Source: Rhodococcoides fascians NBRC 12155 = LMG 3623
GTDB taxonomy: Bacteria; Actinomycetota; Actinomycetes; Mycobacteriales; Mycobacteriaceae
Direction: 5' to 3'
Length of the DNA: 64,000 nt
Assembly: GCF_001894785.1 (NCBI RefSeq)
Contig: NZ_BCWW01000002.1
Location: 124,001 to 188,000, forward strand
Shown: positions 9,096 to 18,727 of the stretch, piece after piece
Layout of the letters: every line of letters starts with the position of its first letter
Numbering within the stretch: the first letter of the stretch is position 1
The notes under the pieces: model-generated
The model's input: the letters and a program-made list of their open reading frames with translations, nothing else
What the model was told of the DNA's origin: nothing
Database searches by the model: none
Program-made: the position numbers and the translations under genes

Positions 9096-9563
9096 TTACT
9101 TTCCGGGAGGAACGATCAGCACGGGTCGATGGCTGTGCCGCAGCACGTGCTCGGCCACCGAGCTCTGCAGTAGGGCCCGCAGCCCCGTGGTGCCTCTGGT
9201 GCCGGTGACGATGATGTCGACGTTCATCTCGTCGGCCTTCTCCACGATCGCGCTCCAGATGGCGGTGGTGCATTCGGTGCACTGGCCTTCCACCTTCAGG
9301 CCTGCGGCCTCGGCCAGGGCGACGCCCTCGCTGTTGGTCACCTTCGCGTCGGTGAGAGCGACGTCCTCGGCCTCGTCGTCCGGCACCCACTCGGGCTGCA
9401 TGACGCCCGACAGACCTGACATCCGCGCTGCTTGACGCACCATCGGTTCCCAGGCCGTGACGACGATCGCGCGAGAGGTGGTGAGAAACCGTCCCGCATA
9501 GTCGATGGCTCGTTTGGCGTTGTCGGAACCGTCGTAGGCAATGAGTATGAGGTCAGCAGTCAT
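9096..9563 (-). CDS. Universal stress protein (UspA family)
   Basis: A 155-residue single Usp domain. It opens with the beta strand and Asp loop LILIAYDGSDNAKRAIDYA and ends with GTRGTTGLRALLQSSVAEHV followed by RPVLIVPPG. The G-2x-G-9x-(G/S) nucleotide-binding pattern is kept, with Ser where Gly is usual, so ATP binding is likely. The start ATG six codons inside the open frame is chosen because AGGAGA lies about nine bases upstream. It is a single-gene unit between the aftD operon and lpqI. Usp proteins modulate stress survival; the partner is unknown. Confidence 0.9.
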   Translation of the reverse strand: MTADLILIAYDGSDNAKRAIDYAGRFLTTSRAIVVTAWEPMVRQAARMSGLSGVMQPEWVPDDEAEDVALTDAKVTNSEGVALAEAAGLKVEGQCTECTTAIWSAIVEKADEMNVDIIVTGTRGTTGLRALLQSSVAEHVLRHSHRPVLIVPPGK

Positions 9564-9717
9564 GGTGGTGATTCTCCTCATGTCGCTTTCGTCCAGATTA
9601 CCCCGCCCCCGCCCCGGATCAATGTGGGTTTCGGTCGCTCGGAGTGCAACAAAGTCGCATTGATCCCAACCGGAGGGCGGTCAGCAACACGCAACTTCTC
9701 GGCTACCGTCGTATTCC

Positions 9718-10893
9718 ATGCGACTTCGGTTTTCGGTTCGGTCCGCTGCAGCAGTGACGGTCGGGGTGGGGTTGCTCGTCTCGTGTTCCAGTGAATCGTC
9801 GCAGGTGGCCTCGACGCAGTCGGCTCCGTCCTCGACGACGACCGCTCCGCAGACGACGGTCCCGCAGTCGACGCCTCCGCCGGCCGACGCGTGTGTCACC
9901 TTCGTCGACGGTCTGACCGAGCGACAACGTCTCGCTCAATTGCTCACCGTGGGCGTCACCGGAACGCAGGACGCGATTCGGATCATGTCCACCGAGCAGG
10001 TGGGCGGGATCTTCGTCGGCAGCTGGACCGACGAGTCGATGCTCGGTAACCGTGAGGTTCCGCAGGTGCTCGACGCGTCCGCGGTGGCACCGATGGTGAC
10101 GATCGACGAAGAAGGCGGACGCGTGTCGCGGGTTGCCGATCTGTTGGGTGCGGCACCGTCGGCGCGGGAACTGGCGCAGACGATGTCGGTGGACGAGGCG
10201 TATCAGGAGGCCTTGACGCGAGGCCGGGGACTGAAGGATCTCGGCGTCACCGTCGACTTCGCGCCGGTTGTCGACGTCAGTGCTCAGCCCGATGATTCCG
10301 TCATCGGCGACCGCTCGTTCTCCGACGATCCGCAGGTCGTCATCGAGTACGCGGGGGCGTACGCGAAGGGGTTGAAGGATGCGGGTGTCGAGCCGGTCAT
10401 CAAGCACTTTCCCGGGCACGGCTCGGGTTCGGGTGACTCGCACACCGGGGCCGTCACCACGCCGCCGCTCGACGAGCTGAAAGCCAAGGATCTGCTGCCG
10501 TTCGCCGCGCTCGACACTACCGGAGTGGGCGTCATGGTCGGCCACCTCGACGTGCCAGGACTGACCGACCCCGGTGTTCCCGCCAGCATCAGCCCTGCGG
10601 CCATGGCGTTGCTGCGCGACGGCGTCGGATACGGAGCGAAGCCCTTCGACGGTCCGATCTTCACCGACGACCTCAGTGGCATGGCGGCGATCACGGCCCG
10701 GCTCGGGATCGTCGACGCGGTCGAGTCGGCGTTGGTGGCCGGAGCCGATGTGGCGTTGTGGCTGACCACCGATCAGGTGCCGGCGGTGTTGGACAATCTG
10801 GAGGACGCAGTGGCGACGGGGCGCCTTCCCGCAGCCCAGGTGGACGAGGCGGCGGCGACGGTTGCCCGGTTCAAAGGGGCGTGCGGAGCCTGA
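9718..10893 (+). CDS. lpqI: Lipoprotein beta-N-acetylhexosaminidase LpqI (GH3)
   Basis: A 391-residue secreted lipoprotein: positively charged N-terminus, hydrophobic stretch and lipobox LLVSC (Cys about 23), then a Ser/Thr/Pro linker and a GH3 (beta/alpha)8 domain from about residue 58. The NagZ signature KHFPGHGSGSGDSH is complete, giving the catalytic His/Asp loop, and the nucleophile Asp lies in FTDDLSGMAAI. LpqI releases N-acetylglucosamine from muropeptides during cell-wall recycling. Its place next to aftD and a TetR gene matches Rv0236c-Rv0237-Rv0238 of M. tuberculosis. Confidence 0.92.
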   Translation: MRLRFSVRSAAAVTVGVGLLVSCSSESSQVASTQSAPSSTTTAPQTTVPQSTPPPADACVTFVDGLTERQRLAQLLTVGVTGTQDAIRIMSTEQVGGIFVGSWTDESMLGNREVPQVLDASAVAPMVTIDEEGGRVSRVADLLGAAPSARELAQTMSVDEAYQEALTRGRGLKDLGVTVDFAPVVDVSAQPDDSVIGDRSFSDDPQVVIEYAGAYAKGLKDAGVEPVIKHFPGHGSGSGDSHTGAVTTPPLDELKAKDLLPFAALDTTGVGVMVGHLDVPGLTDPGVPASISPAAMALLRDGVGYGAKPFDGPIFTDDLSGMAAITARLGIVDAVESALVAGADVALWLTTDQVPAVLDNLEDAVATGRLPAAQVDEAAATVARFKGACGA

Positions 10894-10955
10894 TCGGTCG
10901 TCGCTCGACCTTACTGTGGAGTAACGTCTAGTGCTTCGTACGTATTGGAGGATCC

Positions 10956-11558
10956 ATGGCTGGCGGCACCAAGAGACTGCCCCGCGCCGTCCGCGAGCAG
11001 CAGATGCTCGACGCGGCAGTGGATGTGTTCTCCGACAACGGGTTTCACGAGACATCGATGGATTCGATCGCCAAGAAGGCGGCCATCTCGAAGCCGATGC
11101 TCTATCTGTACTACGGCTCGAAAGACGAGCTGTTCGCTGCGTGCATTCATCGTGAGGGCCTCAAGTTCGTCGAGGCCCTGACGCCCGCTGCAGACCCGAC
11201 CCTGACGCCGCGCGAACAACTGCGCCGTGCGCTGGTCGGTTTTCTCGGCTTCGTCGGCGAGAACCGAAAGTCGTGGATGGTGCTCTACCGCCAGGCGATC
11301 GGTCAGCAGGCTTTCGCCTCGCAGGTGCAGAGCAGCCGAGACCGGTTGATCGAGCTGACCGCAGGTCTGCTGGCGATGAGTACCCGAGACCCGGAACAGT
11401 CACAGAACTTCGGGCTGATGGCCGTAGCGCTGGTCGGGGCCGGTGAGGCCGTGGCCGACCGCGTGGCAGGCGGAGAAATCGAGGTCGACGCGGCAGCGGA
11501 CCTCCTGGAAAACCTGGCGTGGCGCGGACTCGCCGGCAAGAAAACTGCCACAACCTAG
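10956..11558 (+). CDS. TetR-family transcriptional regulator (Rv0238-like)
   Basis: A 200-residue regulator. The N-terminal helix-turn-helix spans about residues 14-60, with MLDAAVDVFSDNGFHETSMD followed by SIAKKAAISKPMLYLYYGSK, a textbook TetR DNA-binding domain. The rest is an all-helical ligand and dimerisation domain. The ATG has TGGAGG five to eight bases upstream. It lies 62 nt after lpqI and faces the htdX-fabG4 operon. Its position is that of Rv0238. It is a candidate regulator of the nearby lipid genes, whose upstream regions contain a shared palindrome (see findings); ligand and targets are unknown. Confidence 0.88.
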   Translation: MAGGTKRLPRAVREQQMLDAAVDVFSDNGFHETSMDSIAKKAAISKPMLYLYYGSKDELFAACIHREGLKFVEALTPAADPTLTPREQLRRALVGFLGFVGENRKSWMVLYRQAIGQQAFASQVQSSRDRLIELTAGLLAMSTRDPEQSQNFGLMAVALVGAGEAVADRVAGGEIEVDAAADLLENLAWRGLAGKKTATT

Positions 11559-11569
11559 CTGGCCGCCCG

Positions 11570-11595
11570 GGTCGTTCCGCAGGCTCCACTCCTGC
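11570..11595 (+). repeat. 26-nt dispersed repeat, copy 2
   Basis: It matches the element at 2103-2128 in 25 of 26 positions and begins 12 nt after the TetR stop codon. As with copy 1, a long hairpin lies beside it in a convergent gap. Confidence 0.6.
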
Positions 11596-11610
11596 CGCCA
11601 CCTACACAGC

Positions 11611-11666
11611 CGAACTCGAAGTTATGGACGGAAATCCGAGGAAATCCGTCCATAACTTCGAGTTCG
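11611..11666. terminator. Long perfect hairpin (22-bp stem) between convergent genes
   Basis: Arms 11611-11632 and 11645-11666 are perfectly complementary over 22 bp, with a 12-nt loop (AATCCGAGGAAA). It sits between the ends of the TetR gene and htdX. It could act as a bidirectional terminator, but there is no T-run, and the length and perfection look more like a dispersed palindromic repeat. Confidence 0.6.
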
Positions 11667-11673
11667 AGCCAAC

Positions 11674-12531
11674 TCAGCGCAGGGTTCCCGTCAGATGCGG
11701 GTAACCCTTCTTCGGGTTCTTCAGTGACAGGTCCCAGCCGGTACCGACGGCATCGGCGTAGGCATTGATCGTCGCGGGCAGGATGATCGGCTTGCCGAAT
11801 CGGATGCTGTACTTCACGGCCTCCGGGATGCGGCCTTCGACCGTCTGCAGTACCGCTGCAGCACTCCACATTCCGTGTGCGATGGTCTTCGGGAAGCCGA
11901 AAGCCTTTGCACCGAGCGAGGATACGTGGATCGGGTTGCGGTCTCCGGAGATGGCCGCGTACCGGCTGATGATCCGCTGATCGACGCGCAGGGTGCGGGT
12001 CGGGGGCGGCGGTACCTCGTCTGCAGGCGGTGTTTCACGGGGTCCACCCGAGAGCGAGGTCTTCTGCAGGCTCAGGAAGCTCGAGGTCTGCTTCCAGACC
12101 AGTTCGCGTCCCACCTTGACCTCGCTGATCAGGTCGACCAGCAAGCCCTTGCGGTGCTCGCGCAGATTCTCCGCGTGCACTCGAATATCCAGCGGCTCCG
12201 ATGCCGAGATGCCGCGGAACTGCTCGATGACGTTCTCGGCGTGCACCGAACCGATGGCGGCGAACGGAAAGCCCTTGGACACCATCAGTTTCATCACTGT
12301 CGGGAACACAAGCGTGAACGGGTAGGTGATCGGGAGTTGATCGCCGAATCGCAGCCCCGTCGCGCGGCAGTAGCCGGCCAGGTTGTCCTGGTCCACTCGC
12401 AGGCCCTTGAGCTCGAACACGGTGCTGGGCACCGTCTTCGACTTGGACCCGAGGAAGGGCAAGGCACCCAGTGCAGCCGAGGTGTAGATCTGGGACGTCT
12501 TCGGCTGCTCGGTGAGCGTGACGGTGCTCAT
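11674..12531 (-). CDS. htdX: (3R)-hydroxyacyl-thioester dehydratase HtdX (MaoC-like)
   Basis: A 285-residue double hot-dog protein, close to the 280 of mycobacterial HtdX (Rv0241c). The C-terminal hot-dog carries the hydratase-2 motif [14 protein letters not shown] with catalytic Asp and His, followed by the lid AHGMWSAA. The N-terminal hot-dog lacks this motif and is probably structural. It catalyses dehydration of (3R)-3-hydroxyacyl-CoA/ACP. The ATG overlaps the fabG4 stop by 4 nt (ATGA), so reductase and dehydratase are made from one message and act in sequence. Confidence 0.9.
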   Translation of the reverse strand: MSTVTLTEQPKTSQIYTSAALGALPFLGSKSKTVPSTVFELKGLRVDQDNLAGYCRATGLRFGDQLPITYPFTLVFPTVMKLMVSKGFPFAAIGSVHAENVIEQFRGISASEPLDIRVHAENLREHRKGLLVDLISEVKVGRELVWKQTSSFLSLQKTSLSGGPRETPPADEVPPPPTRTLRVDQRIISRYAAISGDRNPIHVSSLGAKAFGFPKTIAHGMWSAAAVLQTVEGRIPEAVKYSIRFGKPIILPATINAYADAVGTGWDLSLKNPKKGYPHLTGTLR

Positions 12532-13874
12532 GCGCCGAGGAGGCTCTGGCCGCACACGCGCACGACCTGCCCGGTGACGGCGTTGGATGCGGGAGAAGCG
12601 AAGTAGGAGACCAACTCCGCGACGTCGACGGTCTCGCCGCCCTGCAGCAGCGAGCTCATGCGCCGTCCGGCCTCGCGGGTGGCGAACGGGATGGCCGCCG
12701 TCATCGCGGTCTCGATGAAGCCGGGAGCAACCGCGTTGATGGTGATGTTCTTCTTCGCGAGCACCGGTGCGGAGGCGTGCACCAGGCCGATGACGCCGGC
12801 CTTGGAGGTGCCGTAGTTGGTCTGGCCGCGGTTGCCCGCGATACCGGCGATGGAGGAGACGTCGACGACGCGGCCGCCGTCCTTGAGCGCGCCGGATGCC
12901 ACCAGCTCGTCGGTGATACGCTGCGGCGCAGCGAGATTGACGCCGATGACGGAGTTCCAGCGGGCGTCGTCCATGTTCGCGAGGGTCTTGTCGCGGGTGA
13001 TGCCGGCGTTGTGCACGATGATGTCGGCACCGCCGTGGCGCTCGAGCAGGTGCTTCGAGAGGACCTGGCCGGCGTCGGGCGAGGTGACGTCGAGGGCCAG
13101 CGAGGTACCGCCGACCTTGTTGGCCGTCTGCGAGAGTGCTTCTCCCGCTGCGGGAATGTCCGCGGCGATGACGGTGGCTCCGTCACGGGCGAGAACCTCG
13201 GCGATGGTGGCACCGATGCCGCGGGCAGCGCCGGTGACGACGGCGACCTTGCCGGCGAGCGGCTTGTCCCACGAGGCCGGCGCCTGCGAGTCGGCGTCGC
13301 CGACGACGATGACCTGGCCGTCGACGAAGGCGGACTTGGCCGACAGCAGGAAGCGCAGGGTGGATTCGAGGCCGGAGAGTCCGGTCGACGCGTTGGGGGA
13401 GATGTAGACGAGCTGAGCCGTCGCGCCGCGCTTGACCTCTTTGCCCACGCTGCGGGTGAAGCCTTCGAGGGCGCGCTGCGCGATGTGCTCGTCGACGCTC
13501 GACGTTTCTTCGGGGGTGGTGCCGATGACGACGACGCGAGCGGACGGTGCCAGGTTGCGGATGACCGGCTGGAAGAACTTGAAGAGCTGCTCGAGCTCGG
13601 CGACGTTACCGATGCCGGTGGCGTCGAACACCAGTCCGCCGTGCTTGTCGTCGTGCGGCTGCGACTGCGGGTAGTCCGAGAGCAGCTCACGCAGCGGCTC
13701 GACGAGGCGGCCGTTGCCGCCGATCAGGACCGGTCCGGCCAGTGGCGGCTCGCCTGCCTTGTAGCGGCGCAGCTTCTCGGGCTGCGGCAGGCCGGCCTGC
13801 TTGGCGATGAAGGCTCCCGGCGCGGACGCGAGGAACGTTGAGTAGAGATCTGGGGCTCCCTTGGAGGCTGCCAC
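12528..13874 (-). CDS. fabG4: 3-oxoacyl-thioester reductase FabG4 (high-molecular-weight FabG)
   Basis: A 448-residue protein with an N-terminal flavodoxin-like domain typical of HMW FabG and a C-terminal short-chain dehydrogenase domain from about residue 205. The latter has [19 protein letters not shown] (cofactor loop), NAGITRD, a Ser in [12 protein letters not shown] and the catalytic YGTSK. The start is taken as GTG at 13874 because AAAGG lies seven bases upstream and the resulting N-terminus resembles mycobacterial FabG4; an ATG five codons earlier is possible. FabG4 reduces 3-oxoacyl-CoA with NADH. It is first in a two-gene operon with htdX and divergent from fadA2. Confidence 0.92.
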   Translation of the reverse strand: MAASKGAPDLYSTFLASAPGAFIAKQAGLPQPEKLRRYKAGEPPLAGPVLIGGNGRLVEPLRELLSDYPQSQPHDDKHGGLVFDATGIGNVAELEQLFKFFQPVIRNLAPSARVVVIGTTPEETSSVDEHIAQRALEGFTRSVGKEVKRGATAQLVYISPNASTGLSGLESTLRFLLSAKSAFVDGQVIVVGDADSQAPASWDKPLAGKVAVVTGAARGIGATIAEVLARDGATVIAADIPAAGEALSQTANKVGGTSLALDVTSPDAGQVLSKHLLERHGGADIIVHNAGITRDKTLANMDDARWNSVIGVNLAAPQRITDELVASGALKDGGRVVDVSSIAGIAGNRGQTNYGTSKAGVIGLVHASAPVLAKKNITINAVAPGFIETAMTAAIPFATREAGRRMSSLLQGGETVDVAELVSYFASPASNAVTGQVVRVCGQSLLGA

Positions 13875-13941
13875 TGTCGTACCTTTCATTCAGCGCTGCT
13901 CGCTCTGAGGGCGAGGCGCACGACCGGGTGTCGACAACCAA

Positions 13942-13957
13942 CTTACTCGCCAGTAAG
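13942..13957. promoter_or_regulatory. Palindromic operator candidate, fabG4/fadA2 intergenic region
   Basis: The sequence CTTACTCGCCAGTAAG has perfect 6-bp arms around CGCC and sits in the 139-nt divergent region between fabG4 and fadA2. The inner 13-mer TACTCGCCAGTAA recurs exactly at 28690-28702, and a variant occurs at 28631-28643 upstream of fadE5. The size and symmetry fit a TetR-family operator. The regulator is inferred, not shown. Confidence 0.6.
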
Positions 13958-14013
13958 ATGAAACTCCACCAGGGCCATTCCCCACATGCTGGGGACGATG
14001 TTTGGAGACGTCA

Positions 14014-15312
14014 GTGACAAGCAAGCAGCTACGACCGGTCGCAATCGTCGGTGGCAACCGCATTCCGTTCGCGCGTTCGGACAAGAAGTACGCGCTGGCG
14101 TCCAACCAGGACATGCTCACCGCCACCATCGACGGTCTCGTCGCCCGTTTCGGTCTGCAGGGCGAGCGTCTCGGCCTCGTCGCAGCCGGTGCCGTGCTCA
14201 AGCACTCCCGGGACTTCAACCTCACCCGTGAGGTCGTGCTCGGCAGCGCGCTGAGCCCGTACACCCCGGCCTTCGACATCCAGCAGGCCTGCGGTACCGG
14301 TCTACAGTCGATCATCGCCGTCGGCGACGCCATCGCCTCGGGCCGGATCGACGCCGGTATCGGCGGCGGCGTGGACACGACGTCCGACGCTCCGATCGGT
14401 GTCAACGACGAACTGCGCGAGTTCCTGCTCTCGCTGAACCGGGCGAAGAGCACCACCGCTCGCCTCAAGCTGCTCGGCAACGTCCGTCCCGGCATGCTCG
14501 GCATCGAGATCCCCCGCAACGGTGAGCCGCGTACAGGCCTGTCGATGGGTGATCATGCCGCCATCACCGCGAAGGAATTCGGTGTCCGCCGCGAGGACCA
14601 GGACGAACTGGCCGCAGCGAGCCACCACAACATGGCGGCTGCGTACGATCGCGGATTCTTCGACGACCTGGTGACGCCGTTCCTCGGCCTGACTCGCGAC
14701 GACAACCTGCGTCCGGGATCGACCGTCGAGAAGCTGGCCACCCTCAAGCCGGTCTTCGGAACCAAGCTGGGCGACGCCACCATGACGGCCGGCAACTCGA
14801 CTCCGCTGACCGACGGCGCGTCGGCTGCGCTGCTGTCGAGCGACGAATGGGCTGCCGAGCGCAACCTGCCGGTGCTGGCGCACCTCGTCGATTCCGAGAC
14901 CGCCGCCGTCGATTACATCCACGGCAACGGATCGTTCAAGGACGGACTGCTAATGGCCCCGACGTACGCGATTCCGCGTCTGCTCGCCCGCAACGGTCTG
15001 ACTTTGCAGGACTTCGACTACTACGAGATCCACGAGGCGTTCGCTTCGGTGGTGCTCGCGACGCTGCAGGCGTTCGAGAGCGACGCGTACTGCAAGGAGC
15101 GTCTGGGACTCGACGGTGCGCTCGGTTCCATCGACCGCAGCAAGCTCAACGTCAACGGGTCCTCGCTCGCCGCGGGCCATCCGTTCGCCGCGACCGGTGG
15201 ACGCATCGTCGCGTCGCTGGCGAAGATGCTGGCCGAAAAGGGTTCGGGCCGCGGCCTGATCTCGATCTGCGCGGCCGGTGGCCAGGGCGTCACCGCCATC
15301 ATCGAGCGCTGA
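14014..15312 (+). CDS. fadA2: Acetyl-CoA acyltransferase (thiolase) FadA2
   Basis: A 432-residue thiolase. The nucleophile Cys is in the QQACGTGL motif near residue 94, the catalytic His in GHPFAATGGR, and the second Cys in SICAAGGQG near the C-terminus, so the active site is complete. The GTG at 14014 is preferred because TTGGAG precedes it by six bases; the upstream TTG at 14002 is less likely. It performs thiolytic cleavage or condensation of acyl-CoA and is the partner of FabG4/HtdX in interconverting 3-oxoacyl thioesters. A strong hairpin terminator follows at 15419. Confidence 0.93.
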   Translation: MTSKQLRPVAIVGGNRIPFARSDKKYALASNQDMLTATIDGLVARFGLQGERLGLVAAGAVLKHSRDFNLTREVVLGSALSPYTPAFDIQQACGTGLQSIIAVGDAIASGRIDAGIGGGVDTTSDAPIGVNDELREFLLSLNRAKSTTARLKLLGNVRPGMLGIEIPRNGEPRTGLSMGDHAAITAKEFGVRREDQDELAAASHHNMAAAYDRGFFDDLVTPFLGLTRDDNLRPGSTVEKLATLKPVFGTKLGDATMTAGNSTPLTDGASAALLSSDEWAAERNLPVLAHLVDSETAAVDYIHGNGSFKDGLLMAPTYAIPRLLARNGLTLQDFDYYEIHEAFASVVLATLQAFESDAYCKERLGLDGALGSIDRSKLNVNGSSLAAGHPFAATGGRIVASLAKMLAEKGSGRGLISICAAGGQGVTAIIER

Positions 15313-15418
15313 TCACCGCAGCTTCGGCTGCTCCCCGATACGGGGACACGATCTGGGGGTCACAGGGTCGGCGGATCCGGCAAACGAGGGGTTTTCGGAT
15401 CTGCTGATCACAACGTCG

Positions 15419-15452
15419 AAAAGGCACGCAGAGCTCGCTCTGCGTGCCTTTT
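15419..15452. terminator. Bidirectional intrinsic terminator
   Basis: A 15-bp perfect stem (15419-15433 with 15438-15452) and 4-nt loop CTCG, beginning with AAAA and ending with TTTT. It separates the convergent fadA2 and livK genes and can work on both strands. Confidence 0.9.
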
Positions 15453-15461
15453 CGTATCCGG

Positions 15462-16781
15462 TCAGCCGGGTATGCCGCTTTCCGGCGGAGTCGATTCGTC
15501 CCCGGTGTATTCCTCCACTGCCGAGTCTCCGATGTCGGTCTGCAACACGGCAGTCAGGTACTCGGGTACACCTCCACGGATCTGGAAGACACTGGCTCCG
15601 GAGATTCCGAGGTGGCTTTCGTCGGAGTATCGGAACGGGGCCAGCTGCGGGCCTTGGAAGTCCATTCCGCCGTCCTGGATCGCGGAGACGATGCCCTCAC
15701 GGGTGGGATTCTCGCCGGCCGCCTGAAGTGCCTGTACGAACGCGTACGCCTGGCTGAGTCCGTAGATGCGGTAGTTGGTCAGTGGGTCACCTGTTCCGTT
15801 CTGAGCCCAGACCTTCTGCCACAGTTGCGTCCACGGATTCTCGGGGGAGTCGACGCCGGGGATGTATTCGAGCGAAATCATGCCTTCGAGGGACTGGGCA
15901 CCGTTGGTGACCGCGCCCTGGGAGAAGCGTCCGAGCAGAGAACCGACCAGGTCGACGTCGGAGCCGATCGAACTGTAGAACCACTCGGGATCGTAGTTGA
16001 GCCGCATCGCGGTCAGTTGGCTCAGTGCGGTGTACGACGGGACGTTGAAGCCGAGCACGAGGTCGGCTCCGGCACCCTGTAGAGCGGCGATCTGTGGTGC
16101 GACATCGGTGTTGCCGGAGGTGTAGCGCACGACCTCGACGATCTGGTCGTCGAGATACTGGCGTACCGCGGCTTCGCTGTCCCTGCCGAGATCGTCGTCC
16201 TGGAGGAACAGCCCGACCTTGGCGTCGGGCCGGTTCTTCGTCACCCAGTCGCCGATGATCTTGCCCTCGACCTGGTAGTCGGGCTGCCAGCCGAAGGTAT
16301 TCGGGTACTTCTCGGGGTCGTTGCCCCACATGATCGCGCCGGAGGAGACGAAGAGATCCGGCACACCCTCCTCGTTCAGGAAGTCGATGACTGCGCTGTG
16401 CGTCGCTGTGCCGAGTCCACCGACGACGGCGAACACTTCGTCCTGGAGGACGAGTTCGTTGACGACCTGGGTGGTGGTCGTCGGATCGTAGGAGTCGTCA
16501 CGAACGACGTACTCGATCTGCCTGCCATTGACGCCGCCCGCGGCATTGACGTAGTCGAAGTAAGCCTTTGCGCCCGTGGGTATTTCGCTGTAGCCCGGTG
16601 CTGCGACCCCGGTCAGGGGGAAGTGGGCTCCGATCTTCACCGAGGTGTCGGTGATGCCGATCGTCGAGCCTTCCGAGGATTCTGTTGCCTCGTCTCTACC
16701 GCCTGCACCGCACGCTGCGGCCAACGAGACGACGGCGACGAGTGCGGTCGTTCTGACCGCCACCGATCCGAACTTCTTCAT
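15462..16781 (-). CDS. livK: ABC transporter substrate-binding lipoprotein (branched-chain amino acid/amide type)
   Basis: A 439-residue lipoprotein with signal sequence and lipobox LAAAC (Cys24), then a type-I periplasmic-binding fold (Peripla_BP_6) beginning IKIGAHFP-like KIGAHFPLTGVAAPG. The ATG is chosen because it overlaps the livM stop (ATGA) and gives a proper signal peptide; the open frame extends further without one. It is the last gene of a five-gene importer operon (livG-F-H-M-K). Ligand specificity cannot be read: this family binds branched-chain amino acids, short amides, urea or aromatic acids. Confidence 0.9.
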   Translation of the reverse strand: MKKFGSVAVRTTALVAVVSLAAACGAGGRDEATESSEGSTIGITDTSVKIGAHFPLTGVAAPGYSEIPTGAKAYFDYVNAAGGVNGRQIEYVVRDDSYDPTTTTQVVNELVLQDEVFAVVGGLGTATHSAVIDFLNEEGVPDLFVSSGAIMWGNDPEKYPNTFGWQPDYQVEGKIIGDWVTKNRPDAKVGLFLQDDDLGRDSEAAVRQYLDDQIVEVVRYTSGNTDVAPQIAALQGAGADLVLGFNVPSYTALSQLTAMRLNYDPEWFYSSIGSDVDLVGSLLGRFSQGAVTNGAQSLEGMISLEYIPGVDSPENPWTQLWQKVWAQNGTGDPLTNYRIYGLSQAYAFVQALQAAGENPTREGIVSAIQDGGMDFQGPQLAPFRYSDESHLGISGASVFQIRGGVPEYLTAVLQTDIGDSAVEEYTGDESTPPESGIPG

Positions 16782-17821
16782 TTCATCTCTTTTCTGGTTG
16801 AACGCAACCTTCGAAACGTGCCCACCAGACCCAGTGGGGCGAACAGGATGACCAGGACGGTGAAGATGCCGGTCACCAGTGGTGCGAGTTCGGCGGATTG
16901 CAGACTGCTCAGCCCCAGATCGAGTCCGAGGTTGGTGACCACCGGTGGGATGTAGGTGAGCAGCAACGCCCCGATCAGTGCCCCGGACAGAGTGCCGAGC
17001 CCGCCGATGACGACGGCGGAGAGCAATGTCAGGGAGAGCGTCAGAGTGAACCCGCTCGGGGCCGCGATCCGCGCCGACATCGCGAGGACGGCACCTCCGG
17101 CACCCGCGCATGCGGCGCTGACGACGAACGCCAGGATGCGTGCCCGCCCGAGGGCGATTCCGGACAGCTCGGCGGCTACTTCGTCGTCCCGAACGGCCCG
17201 CCAGCGACGGCCGATCCGGCTCGACGAGACGTTCGCCAACAGGAAGAACACGACGACGAGCAGCACCCAGCTGACGTAGGCGACGAATTTGGTTCCGCTG
17301 AGCTCGTTTCCGGTGACGAAGAACATCATGTCGTCGATCAGCTCCGGCACTTTCGGGGCCGGGACGACGAGACCCTGTTCACCGCCGAGGTAGTCCGAGA
17401 AGTACAGGGCCAGTCCCGGTACGGCGACGGCCAGAGCCAGCGTCGCGCCGGCCAGGTACGGGCCGTGCAGTCGGGCGGCGGCCACTCCCACGACCACGCC
17501 CACCAGGGCAGAGATCACGGTGGCGGCCAGCAGTACGAGGGGCACCGACCATCCGGAATCGTTGGCCCGCAGCATCAATGCCGCGGTGTACGCACCGACG
17601 GCCATGAACGCACCGTGCCCGAGCGAGAGCTGCCCGCTCAGACCGGTCAGCACGGTCAATCCGCCGGCTGCGATCGCCAGGTACGCGACCGACGTCAGCT
17701 GACTCTGACGGAAGGTGCTCAGTGATTCGAGCGCCAGCACGATGACGACGAGTCCGATAACAGCGCAGAGGAAGTGGCGTCGTACCGGGGTGGCCGTGAT
17801 TCGAGTGAGAGTTGAGTTCAC
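16778..17821 (-). CDS. livM: ABC transporter permease LivM-type
   Basis: A 347-residue membrane protein with about nine to ten helices and the LivM/BPD_transp_2 motif GLSGQLSLGHGAFMAVGAYT in the second helix region. The cytoplasmic coupling segment carries SRIGRRWRAVRDDEVAAELSG followed by the shift to GIALGRARI. The GTG start lies one base after the livH stop; the stop overlaps livK by 4 nt. It forms the translocation pore with LivH. Confidence 0.93.
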   Translation of the reverse strand: MNSTLTRITATPVRRHFLCAVIGLVVIVLALESLSTFRQSQLTSVAYLAIAAGGLTVLTGLSGQLSLGHGAFMAVGAYTAALMLRANDSGWSVPLVLLAATVISALVGVVVGVAAARLHGPYLAGATLALAVAVPGLALYFSDYLGGEQGLVVPAPKVPELIDDMMFFVTGNELSGTKFVAYVSWVLLVVVFFLLANVSSSRIGRRWRAVRDDEVAAELSGIALGRARILAFVVSAACAGAGGAVLAMSARIAAPSGFTLTLSLTLLSAVVIGGLGTLSGALIGALLLTYIPPVVTNLGLDLGLSSLQSAELAPLVTGIFTVLVILFAPLGLVGTFRRLRSTRKEMK

Positions 17822-17822
17822 G

Positions 17823-18701
17823 TCATACCCTCCTGGCTGCTGCGCTGGCGAACAACCCGCTCGGACGGACGAGGAGAACGACGATCAGAATGATCAACGC
17901 CGCGCTCGACACGAGGTCCTGGCCGAGGTAGCCGCTGACGAAACTGAGCCCGACGCCCATCAGCAGGCCTCCGACCACTGCGCCTGCCGGGCTGTCGAGA
18001 CCGCCGAGAACGGCTGCGACGAAGCCGAAGACGACGATCGAGTCCATGTACCCGGGGTGCACCAGAGAGCCGCCGGCAATGAGCAGCCCGGCCAGCGATC
18101 CGACAACTGCGGCCAAAGCCCAACCGAGCGTGAGCATTCGACTCACCCGGACTCCGAGCAGCTTCGCCACCTCCTGCTCGAATGCGCTGGCGCGCATCTT
18201 CAGTCCCAGATCGGTGAACCGGAACAGCAGAATCAGCAAGCCCAGGACCACGAGAACGGCGACGATCTTGAACACGTCGTATCCGGTCAGGGCCACGTTG
18301 ATCTCCCCGACCTTCTGGCCGGTGAGACCGAACGGTGCTGGGAACGAACGAAATTGGTTCCCGAAGATGATGGCCGCAACCGCGTGGATGATGATGAACA
18401 ACCCGAGCGTCAGAATCACCGGGTTGATGTGCGAGGAGCTGTCGACGAACCGAATGACGAGTCGTTCGATCAACGCTCCCAACAGCAGTCCGCTGAGCAG
18501 CGCGACTCCGAAGCCCAACCAGTACGAGTAACCGGCGTCGATGACGACCAATGCGACGTACGTGGTGATCATGGCCATCGGTGCCTGGGCGAAGTTGACG
18601 ATGCGGGTCGATCGCCAGATGAGGACGAGAGCGAGGGCGAACGCGGCATAGACCATGCCTGTCGTCACGCCGTTGATGAGGATGGTGAGCAGTTGTTGCA
18701 C
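17823..18701 (-). CDS. livH: ABC transporter permease LivH-type
   Basis: A 292-residue permease with eight or so hydrophobic segments, the motif GVTTGMVYAAFALALVLIW near the N-terminus, IVNFAQAPMAM, and the coupling loop MRASAFEQEVAKLLGVRV. It starts with GTG. It pairs with LivM, and its gene lies 26 nt after livF and 1 nt before livM, so the operon is tight. Confidence 0.93.
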   Translation of the reverse strand: MQQLLTILINGVTTGMVYAAFALALVLIWRSTRIVNFAQAPMAMITTYVALVVIDAGYSYWLGFGVALLSGLLLGALIERLVIRFVDSSSHINPVILTLGLFIIIHAVAAIIFGNQFRSFPAPFGLTGQKVGEINVALTGYDVFKIVAVLVVLGLLILLFRFTDLGLKMRASAFEQEVAKLLGVRVSRMLTLGWALAAVVGSLAGLLIAGGSLVHPGYMDSIVVFGFVAAVLGGLDSPAGAVVGGLLMGVGLSFVSGYLGQDLVSSAALIILIVVLLVRPSGLFASAAARRV

Positions 18702-18727
18702 TGTGGCTGGCGTCCTTTCGGCTTGCT

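Noticed and set aside
12777-13841. 354-codon open frame antisense to fabG4
   Set aside because: Low-complexity Gly/Asp/Val translation, mirror of the reductase gene.
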